Assembly (NCBI GenBank): GCA_018001015.1
Contig: JAGNIV010000002.1
Coordinates: forward strand, 1-64,000
Direction: 5' to 3'
DNA from: Phenylobacterium sp.
Lineage (GTDB): Bacteria > Pseudomonadota > Alphaproteobacteria > Caulobacterales > Caulobacteraceae
Length of the DNA: 64,000 nt
In this document: positions 58,226 to 64,000 of the stretch, piece after piece
Numbering within the stretch: position 1 is the first letter of the stretch
Layout of the letters: each line of letters begins with the position of its first letter
Position numbers and translations under genes: made by a program
The notes under the pieces: generated by a model
Told to the model about the DNA's origin: nothing
Databases searched by the model: none
The model's input: the letters and a program-made list of their open reading frames with translations, nothing else

Positions 58226-58807
58226 ATGTCGGGCTCACAACAACTCCGGTACGCAAGTCTCCACGACGTGGAGCTGGCGACCCTCGCGGCGACGGGAGAA
58301 CGGCGCGCCTTTGGCGAGCTGGTCCGACGGCACGGCTCGGCCGTGCGCGGACTTCTGCGCCGGATGGGGGCCGCCTCCGCCGAGGCTGACGATACCGCCC
58401 AGGACGCCTTTCTGGCCGCATTCGAGAGCATCACCGAGTTCCGCGGCGAGGGCACGTTCGCCGCCTGGGTCAAACGCATCGCCGCCCGTCAGTACCTGAA
58501 GCGGCTGCAGCGCGAACGGCGTCTGGTGAGCCTGGCCGTCGAAGCCGAGGCGGGCGCGCAGACCGCCCATCATTCTGACGCCGCCGGTCGTATCGACCTA
58601 GACGAAGCCATGAAGTCATTAGGCGCGGCCGAACGGCTCTGCGTGAGCATGTGCTACGGCGCGGGGCTCTCCCACGTCGAGGCCGCGGATGCCTTGAATC
58701 TGCCGCTTGGAACGGTCAAATCCCATGTCAAACGTGGTCTGGAGAAGCTCAGAACGCGACTGGCGCCTGAGGGCGCTGAGCTGGAGGGGAGGCGTGGCAA
58801 TGGCTGA
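58226..58807 (+). CDS. ECF RNA polymerase sigma factor (module 2)
   Basis: The 193-residue sigma factor has region 2 (EADDTAQDAFLAAFESI, about residues 53-69) and region 4 (HVEAADALNLPLGTVKSHVK, about residues 150-169). It shares the LPLGTVKSHV recognition helix with the module 1 sigma factor, suggesting overlapping promoter recognition. It overlaps the downstream membrane-protein gene by 8 bases. Confidence 0.92.
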   Translation: MSGSQQLRYASLHDVELATLAATGERRAFGELVRRHGSAVRGLLRRMGAASAEADDTAQDAFLAAFESITEFRGEGTFAAWVKRIAARQYLKRLQRERRLVSLAVEAEAGAQTAHHSDAAGRIDLDEAMKSLGAAERLCVSMCYGAGLSHVEAADALNLPLGTVKSHVKRGLEKLRTRLAPEGAELEGRRGNG

Positions 58808-59180
58808 GATCGATTTCGAACGCCGCCTGGAGCGGCTCTTCGCTGATGCGCCGGCGTTCTCCGACGAGAGCGCCTTCGCGGCGCGTGTGGAACAGCGTCT
58901 GAATCGGGGCTGGAACCTGCGCCGCTGGTTCATTGGCGCGGCCGGCGTGGCGGGCGGGATCATCGGCGCCAGCCAGCTGATCATGTCCAACTTCGTGCAG
59001 CGGGTGGAGGACGCCTCGGCCGGCTCCTCGCGCATCCTGCAGGCCGGAATCGCCCAGGCCCGCCCCGGAATTGACCTGTTCGCCATGGTGCAGTCGGACT
59101 GGACTGTCGTATGGATCGCCAGCGGCTTGGCCGTCCTGGCCATGGGCTTCGTGCTCACCCGTGTGATCGAGGAGATCTGA
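58800..59180 (+). CDS. Small membrane protein, putative anti-sigma factor (module 2)
   Basis: The 126-residue protein has a cytoplasmic N-terminus ([20 protein letters not shown]), a helix at about residues 37-52 and another at 105-121. The motif and order match the protein behind the first sigma factor. GGAGG lies upstream of the ATG at 58800, and an in-frame GTG two codons earlier is possible. panB begins 4 bases after its stop. Confidence 0.72.
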   Translation: MAEIDFERRLERLFADAPAFSDESAFAARVEQRLNRGWNLRRWFIGAAGVAGGIIGASQLIMSNFVQRVEDASAGSSRILQAGIAQARPGIDLFAMVQSDWTVVWIASGLAVLAMGFVLTRVIEEI

Positions 59181-59184
59181 CACC

Positions 59185-60018
59185 ATGTCGGCTCAACGTC
59201 AGGAGACGGTTCGGCGCCTCGCCGCGCCGGATATCACCGCGCGCAAGGGCGGCGTGCCCATCGTCTGTCTCACCGCCTACACCGCGCCGATGGCCGAGCT
59301 GCTGGACGATCACTGTGACCTGCTGCTGGTGGGCGACAGCGTCGGCATGGTGGTCCACGGCCTGCCCAACACAGTGGGCGTGACGCTGGAGATGATGATC
59401 CTGCACGGCCAGGCCGTGATGCGGACCTCAAAGAAGGCCATGGTCGTGGTCGACATGCCCTTCGGCTCCTACGAAGGCGCGCCGGAGATCGCTTACCAGA
59501 ACGCCGTGCGGATCATGAAGGAGACCGGCGCCTCGGCGGTGAAGGTCGAGAGCGGCTCCACGGTGGTGGAAACCATCGAATACCTGGTGAAGCGCGGCGT
59601 GCCGGTCATGGGCCATGTGGGCCTGCGGCCCCAGGCGGTGCTGGTGGACGGTGGCTTCAAGGCCAAGGGCCGGGCCGGCGAGGAGCGCGCCCGCATCCTG
59701 GAGGAGGCCAAGGCCACCGCCGCGGCCGGCGCCTTCGCCGTCGTCGTAGAGGGCGTGGCCGAGGGGCTGGCCCGCGAAATCACCGAGACCATCGCCGTGC
59801 CCACTATCGGCATCGGCGCCTCGGCCGGTTGCGACGGCCAGATCCTGGTCACCGACGACATGCTGGGCCTGTTCGACTGGACGCCCAAGTTCGTGCGCCG
59901 CTATGCCGATCTGCGCGGTGAGATCTCCAAGGCCATCGCCGGCTACGCCGACGACGTTCGCCAGCGGAACTTCCCCGGCCCGGCCGAGATCTATTTCGCC
60001 AAGGCGGCCAACACCTAG
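59185..60018 (+). CDS. panB: 3-methyl-2-oxobutanoate hydroxymethyltransferase
   Basis: PanB (277 residues) adds a hydroxymethyl group from methylene-tetrahydrofolate to 2-oxoisovalerate, the first committed step of pantothenate synthesis. The signatures [28 protein letters not shown], the Lys region VKVESG and GHVGLRPQ are intact. It sits only 4 bases behind the module 2 membrane protein, so it is likely co-transcribed with the ECF genes. panC is not adjacent. Confidence 0.97.
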   Translation: MSAQRQETVRRLAAPDITARKGGVPIVCLTAYTAPMAELLDDHCDLLLVGDSVGMVVHGLPNTVGVTLEMMILHGQAVMRTSKKAMVVVDMPFGSYEGAPEIAYQNAVRIMKETGASAVKVESGSTVVETIEYLVKRGVPVMGHVGLRPQAVLVDGGFKAKGRAGEERARILEEAKATAAAGAFAVVVEGVAEGLAREITETIAVPTIGIGASAGCDGQILVTDDMLGLFDWTPKFVRRYADLRGEISKAIAGYADDVRQRNFPGPAEIYFAKAANT

Positions 60019-60107
60019 GCGAAGACGACGGCGGGCTCCGCGCCGGGCTCGAAGGTCCCGGTAAGGCTGACGGACTCGGCCTTGCGCAAATCGGCGTCAG
60101 CGCTCAT
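60015..60107 (-). CDS. Possible 30-residue peptide antisense to the panB-ATP12 gap
   Basis: A frame with strong GC third-position bias encodes [15 protein letters not shown], then [15 protein letters not shown], and its stop overlaps that of panB (CTAG). It has no good ribosome-binding site or known relative. It may be chance or the remnant of a longer gene. Confidence 0.2.
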   Translation of the reverse strand: MSADADLRKAESVSLTGTFEPGAEPAVVFA

Positions 60108-60154
60108 TTGCACCCGCACGGTCGGCCTCTTCGCCGCCCTGACGGGAGAGACGT

Positions 60155-60880
60155 GTGGCCAAGGGATTCAAGGAAGCCGGCGAGAAGCCGCGCCGCTTCT
60201 ACAAGGCGGTGTCGGTGGAGGCCGCCCCGGGCGGCTTCGCGGTGAAGCTGGACAGCCGCAGCCTGCGCAGTCCCCGCGCCGCCCTGATGGTTCTGCCGAC
60301 CCGGGCCCTGGCGGACCTGGTGGCCGAGGAATGGGCTGCGCAGGGCGAGCATATCGAGATGGCGCTGATGCACGCCACCCGCCTGGCCAACACGGCGCTG
60401 GACGCGATCCCGCAGGCCCGCGACGGCACGGCCGGACAGATCGCCGACTATGCGGGCTCTGACCTCCTCTGTTACTTCGCCGAAGATCCCGCCGGTTTGG
60501 TGGACCGCCAGCAACAGCACTGGGCGCCGATCCTGGAGTGCGCCGAGCGGGAGTTCGAGGTGGCCTTCGTCCGCGCCGCCGGCATCGTCCACCGCACCCA
60601 GCCCGACGAGACCCTGGCCAAGGTCAAGGCCATGGCCCTGGCGCTGGACGATTTCGGCCTGGCGGGCATCGCCTTCGGAACCGCTCTTTTCGGCTCGGCG
60701 GTGCTGGCTTTCGGGCTGGCGCGGGGGTGGATGAGCGGCGTGCAGGCGCACGAGCTGTCGCGGTTGGACGAAATCTTCCAGGAAGAGAAGTGGGGCGTCG
60801 ATGATGAGGCCGCCGAACGCACCGCCCGCCACGTGGTGGAGGCCCAGATGCTGGAGCGCTGGTTCAAGGCCCTGGGGTGA
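60155..60880 (+). CDS. ATP12-family F1-ATPase assembly chaperone
   Basis: The 241-residue protein matches the ATP12 family (RRFYKAVSVEA, VLPTRALADLVAEEWAAQ, DLLCYFAEDP, GSAVLAFGLARGWM). In mitochondria ATP12 protects the alpha subunit during F1 assembly; alphaproteobacterial members are presumed to do the same. The start is GTG at 60155 with GGGAGAGA upstream. Presence of this family points to an alphaproteobacterium. Confidence 0.93.
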   Translation: MAKGFKEAGEKPRRFYKAVSVEAAPGGFAVKLDSRSLRSPRAALMVLPTRALADLVAEEWAAQGEHIEMALMHATRLANTALDAIPQARDGTAGQIADYAGSDLLCYFAEDPAGLVDRQQQHWAPILECAEREFEVAFVRAAGIVHRTQPDETLAKVKAMALALDDFGLAGIAFGTALFGSAVLAFGLARGWMSGVQAHELSRLDEIFQEEKWGVDDEAAERTARHVVEAQMLERWFKALG

Positions 60881-60957
60881 CGTTCGGTGAACTTGCGCAG
60901 CCTTCCGGGCGCGACTAGGGCTTTGCTCCCAGGACAGAGCGTTGAGAGGGGCCAGCC

Positions 60958-62490
60958 TTGAAGCATATCATCGAGGAGCTTGAGAAGCGTCGCGGCGAAG
61001 CCCGCATGGGCGGCGGCGAGCGACGGATCGAGAGCCAGCACGCCAAGGGCAAGCTCACCGCGCGCGAACGCCTCGACCTGCTGCTGGACGAGGGCTCCTT
61101 CGAGGAGTTCGACATGTTCGTCGAGCACCGCGCCACCGACTTCGGCATGGCCGACAACCGTATTCCCGGCGATGGTGTCGTCACCGGCTGGGGCAATATC
61201 AACGGTCGCCTGGTCTTTGTATTTTCCAAGGATTTCACGGTCTTCGGCGGATCTCTTTCCAACGCCCACGCCCAGAAGATCGTCAAGGTGCAACAGCAGG
61301 CCCTGAAGGTCGGCGCCCCGATCATCGGCCTGTTCGACGCCGGCGGCGCGCGCATTCAGGAGGGCGTCGACGGACTGGCCGGTTACGCCGACATCTTCCT
61401 GCAGAACACCCTGGCCAGCGGCGTGATCCCGCAGATCAGCGTGATCATGGGGCCCTGCGCTGGGGGCGACGTCTATTCGCCCGCCATCACCGACTTCATC
61501 TTCATGGTGAAGGACACCTCCTACATGTACGTCACCGGCCCCGACGTGGTCCGCACGGTGACCCACGAGGAAGTGACCCACGAGGAGCTGGGCGGCTACC
61601 GGGTCCATGCCATGAAGTCCGGCGTCGCCGACGGCGCCTTCGAGAACGACCTTGAGGCCCTGACTCAGGTCCGCCGGCTGGTGGACTTCCTGCCGCTCTC
61701 CAACCGCGAGAAGCCGCCGGTCCGCGAGAGCTTCGACAGCGTCGAGCGCGATGAGCCGAGCCTGGACACCCTGGTCCCGGCCAATCCCAACAAGCCCTAC
61801 GACATGAAGGAACTGATCCTGAAGATCGTGGACGAGGCCGACTTCTTCGAGATCGCCCCGGACTTCGCCAAGAACATCATCTGTGGCTTCGCCCGCATGG
61901 ACGGCCGCACCATCGGCATCGTCGCCAACCAGCCCCAGGTGCTGGCCGGCGTGCTGGACATCGATAGCAGCCGCAAGGGCGCCCGCTTCGTGCGCTTCTG
62001 CGACGCCTTCGAGATTCCGCTGGTCACCCTGGTGGACGTGCCGGGCTTCATGCCGGGCACCAAGCAGGAGCAGGGCGGCCTGATCCGCCACGGCGCCAAG
62101 CTGCTGTTCGCCTATGCCGAGGCCACCGTGCCCAAGGTGACCCTGATCACCCGCAAGGCCTATGGCGGCGCCTATGACGTGATGAGCTCCAAACACATCC
62201 GCGGCGACGTGAACTATGCCTGGCCCACCGCCGAGATCGCGGTGATGGGCTCAAAGGGCGCCGTCGAGATCATCTTCCGCGCCGAGATCGGCGACCCCGA
62301 CGCCATCGCCGCCCGCGAGGCGGAGTACAAGTCCCGCTTCGCCAACCCGTTCATCGCCGCGTCGCGGGGCTACATCGATGACGTCATCAAGCCCCACAAC
62401 ACCCGCAAGCGTATCGCCCGCTCGCTGAAGAACCTGCGGGGCAAGCAGCTGACCAATCCCTGGAAGAAGCACGACAACATCCCGCTGTAG
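60958..62490 (+). CDS. pccB: Acyl-CoA carboxylase carboxyltransferase (propionyl-CoA carboxylase beta) subunit
   Basis: The 510-residue carboxyltransferase has the N-terminal [15 protein letters not shown], the oxyanion-hole glycines in [18 protein letters not shown] and [12 protein letters not shown], and the ending KHDNIPL. This pattern is typical of PccB, which carboxylates propionyl-CoA to methylmalonyl-CoA with a biotinylated alpha subunit. The start is TTG at 60958 after GAGAGGGG. The alpha subunit is not within the window. Confidence 0.95.
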   Translation: MKHIIEELEKRRGEARMGGGERRIESQHAKGKLTARERLDLLLDEGSFEEFDMFVEHRATDFGMADNRIPGDGVVTGWGNINGRLVFVFSKDFTVFGGSLSNAHAQKIVKVQQQALKVGAPIIGLFDAGGARIQEGVDGLAGYADIFLQNTLASGVIPQISVIMGPCAGGDVYSPAITDFIFMVKDTSYMYVTGPDVVRTVTHEEVTHEELGGYRVHAMKSGVADGAFENDLEALTQVRRLVDFLPLSNREKPPVRESFDSVERDEPSLDTLVPANPNKPYDMKELILKIVDEADFFEIAPDFAKNIICGFARMDGRTIGIVANQPQVLAGVLDIDSSRKGARFVRFCDAFEIPLVTLVDVPGFMPGTKQEQGGLIRHGAKLLFAYAEATVPKVTLITRKAYGGAYDVMSSKHIRGDVNYAWPTAEIAVMGSKGAVEIIFRAEIGDPDAIAAREAEYKSRFANPFIAASRGYIDDVIKPHNTRKRIARSLKNLRGKQLTNPWKKHDNIPL

Positions 62491-62575
62491 GGGGCGATCA
62501 CGTCATGGAGTCGGCAGGGTCCTTGTTCTGAATCAAGGCCAGGCGACTCTCGCAGGCGCAGAGTTGCTACGCCCC

Positions 62576-63070
62576 ATGGACGTCCTCGCAAACCAGCTTC
62601 TGATCTCGACGGCCGTCGTTACGGCGACCGTGCTTGTCCACCTGTTGGGACTGGACGTCCTGCAGGCGCTGCTCCGGTGGCATCTGGAGCGGTTTACCCG
62701 CTGGATAAACCTTGACCGGGTCCTGGTGCCGCTCGGCGTGGTCCTGGGGCTCTTCGTGCTGCATGGCCTCGAAATCTGGCTCTATGCGCTGCTCTATTGG
62801 AAGATGCAGATGCTCCCGACCCTGGAGCAGGCCCTCTATTTCTCCACCAGTTCCTATTCGACGGTCGGCGAGACCGGCGCGATTCTCCCTGACCGCTGGC
62901 GCATCGTGGGGGTGCTGGAGGCCATCAACGGCATGCTGCTGATCGGCTGGTCGACCGCCTTCCTGTTCCAAATCCTGCACCACCTGATGTGGGATGACAG
63001 TGAGAACCACCCGCTTCCCAAGGGCGCGATCGCCAGGGCGTCCAAGCCCCGTCGAACACGGGGGAAGTGA
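62576..63070 (+). CDS. Two-helix ion-channel-like protein
   Basis: The 164-residue protein has helices at about residues 10-33, 48-72 and 113-136. A pore-loop segment (LYFSTSSYSTVGETG, residues 87-101) recalls two-TM potassium channels. Where K+ channels have TVGYGD or TVGFGD, this protein reads TVGETG, so potassium selectivity is doubtful. The C-terminus is short and basic. Divergent relatives annotated as ion-channel proteins exist in Proteobacteria, and their function is unclear. Confidence 0.75.
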   Translation: MDVLANQLLISTAVVTATVLVHLLGLDVLQALLRWHLERFTRWINLDRVLVPLGVVLGLFVLHGLEIWLYALLYWKMQMLPTLEQALYFSTSSYSTVGETGAILPDRWRIVGVLEAINGMLLIGWSTAFLFQILHHLMWDDSENHPLPKGAIARASKPRRTRGK

Positions 63071-63157
63071 CCTTCTGACGCCGGACCTGCGCGACCAGGC
63101 TGAGGGCAAAAGCCAAGCGGGAGACTCCACGCGCCTTCGGCTCTAGATTCAAGAAGA

Positions 63158-63209
63158 TAGACCCTTTTCATCCGATCAGTTTGTTTCAACCTGATCGGGA
63201 AAGGGTCTA
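63158..63209 (+). promoter_or_regulatory. Long hairpin in the leader of the APH(6)-like gene
   Basis: TAGACCC, TTTC and CCGATCAG on the left (63158-63179) pair with CTGATCGG, GAAA and GGGTCTA on the right (63191-63209). This gives 19 base pairs with small bulges and an 11-base loop. The right arm holds the purine run GGGAAAGGG ahead of the GTG start at 63220, so folding could mask the ribosome-binding region. Confidence 0.6.
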
Positions 63210-63219
63210 GGCTGGCGGC

Positions 63220-64000
63220 GTGCCGGAGGAGACGTTCAAGGTCTGGATCGACCGTTGGGGCCTGACCCCCGACGGAGCGCCGTTCGCCAGCCTTGGGGGA
63301 CGGCTCCTGCCTGTGCGCCAGGATGGCGTCGCCGCCATGCTCAAGATCAGCCACGCGCCCGAGGAGATCGCCGGAGGGACCCTGATGGCCTGGTGGGGCG
63401 GGCAGGGGGCCGCGCCGGTCTTGGGGCACGATGGCGAGGCCCTGTTGATGGTTCGAGCCCAGGGCCCGATCTCGCTGGCCGAGATGGCCAGGTCTGATCA
63501 AGATGATGAGGCCAGCCGTATCATCTGCGCGGCCCTGGACGATCTGCATGCGCCGCGCGCTGGAAAGCTTCCCGCAACCCTCAGGCCGCTGCCCGACTGG
63601 TTCGCCCAGCTCAGGCCGGCCGCTCAGCGGCACGGCGGCGTGCTGGCCAAGGCCTACGACATGTCGCGACAGCTGCTGGCCGATCCACGCGAGGTCTGCG
63701 TCCTGCATGGCGACGCCCACCACGGCAACTTCCTGGATTTCGGCGAGCTGGGCTGGCTGGCCATCGACCCCAAGGGGCTGATCGGCGATCGCGGCTACGA
63801 CTACGCCAACCTGCTCTGCAATCCCGACCTCGCCACGGCGGTCACGCCCGGCCGCATCGCCCGCCAGGTCCAGGTCGTCGCGCAGGCGGCGAATCTTGAA
63901 CCCGTGCGCACCCTGCAATGGCTGCTGGCCTATGCCGGGCTGTCGGCCTCCTGGACCTTGTCGGACGGCGACAATCCCGCCGGCGCCCTGCAGATCGCGG
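63220..64000 (+). CDS. APH(6)/streptomycin 6-kinase family protein (3' end outside window)
   Basis: The first 260 codons of an aminoglycoside/hydroxyurea phosphotransferase-family protein are present. The catalytic loop HGDAHHGNFLDF, followed by the DPKG metal motif (AIDPKGLIGDRGYDYANL), defines the kinase fold. The N-terminal GGRLLPVRQDG and MLKISHAPEE also fit APH(6). Chromosomal members are common and need not confer streptomycin resistance. GTG 63220 is the best start. The frame runs off the right edge and probably ends shortly beyond. Confidence 0.85.
   Translation, partial: MPEETFKVWIDRWGLTPDGAPFASLGGRLLPVRQDGVAAMLKISHAPEEIAGGTLMAWWGGQGAAPVLGHDGEALLMVRAQGPISLAEMARSDQDDEASRIICAALDDLHAPRAGKLPATLRPLPDWFAQLRPAAQRHGGVLAKAYDMSRQLLADPREVCVLHGDAHHGNFLDFGELGWLAIDPKGLIGDRGYDYANLLCNPDLATAVTPGRIARQVQVVAQAANLEPVRTLQWLLAYAGLSASWTLSDGDNPAGALQIA

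Overview
The window comes from a high-GC alphaproteobacterium, most likely a member of the Caulobacterales (Caulobacter/Phenylobacterium-like). The reasons are the strong G/C third-position bias, many TTG and GTG starts, short TTGA/ATGA/TGATG gene overlaps, an alphaproteobacterial-type Tgt, an ATP12-family chaperone and palindromic intergenic repeats of the kind I associate with this order. The assignment is inference; no rRNA is present. About 70 protein genes, one tRNA-Lys(TTT) and several regulatory sites can be supported. No gene-free stretch exceeds 300 bases, and no CRISPR array, complete insertion sequence or prophage is visible.

Layout. 1-405: an open-ended reading frame (perhaps the end of a transposase) and two copies of an intergenic palindromic repeat. 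406-10646: housekeeping genes, namely sodC, gyrA, coaD, two cyclophilins, an HD phosphohydrolase, an endonuclease/exonuclease/phosphatase-fold membrane protein, the queuosine pair queA-tgt and a lipoprotein. 10767-12988: tRNA-Lys, an RcnB-like periplasmic protein with a clear terminator, an unaccompanied sulfate-importer ATPase (cysA) and a 41-residue membrane peptide. 12992-16426: the ATP-grasp / alpha-E / transglutaminase operon, a widespread but poorly characterised system. 16652-22988: tamA-tamB and a small lipoprotein. 22985-31887: phhA, hspQ, ppx, rlmE, catalase, an M14 peptidase and small envelope proteins.

31942-36885 is an accessory-looking stretch. It holds ynfA, a MerR regulator facing a MerT-like transporter across a MerR-type promoter with a 19-bp spacer, an XRE-cupin regulator facing an acetyltransferase, and a LysR regulator facing an MFS exporter. 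36957-41670 is a guanine-nucleotide operon with two unrelated inserts (guaB, a MAPEG protein, an RsmB-like methyltransferase, guaA).

41693-52590 reads as a sulfide/persulfide-handling island: sulfide:quinone oxidoreductase, ETHE1/Blh-type persulfide dioxygenase, rhodanese, a TauE/SafE sulfite exporter, DUF2892, MsrA and two ArsR regulators. One of the regulators has the cysteine spacing of the persulfide sensors SqrR/BigR. The regulator also heads an operon encoding an RND efflux pump, the least explained part of the island.

52768-55819: ilvD and a second XRE-cupin/acetyltransferase pair, paralogous in its regulator to the first. 56452-60018: two tandem, diverged copies of a three-gene module (small membrane protein, ECF sigma factor, small membrane putative anti-sigma factor), the second running into panB. 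60155-64000: ATP12 chaperone, acyl-CoA carboxylase beta subunit, a K+-channel-like protein without the usual selectivity filter and an APH(6)-type kinase cut by the window end.

The best candidates for undescribed biology are the tandem ECF modules, the RND pump in the persulfide island, the paralogous XRE-cupin/GNAT pairs with operators over their own start codons, and the amidoligase-type cluster.
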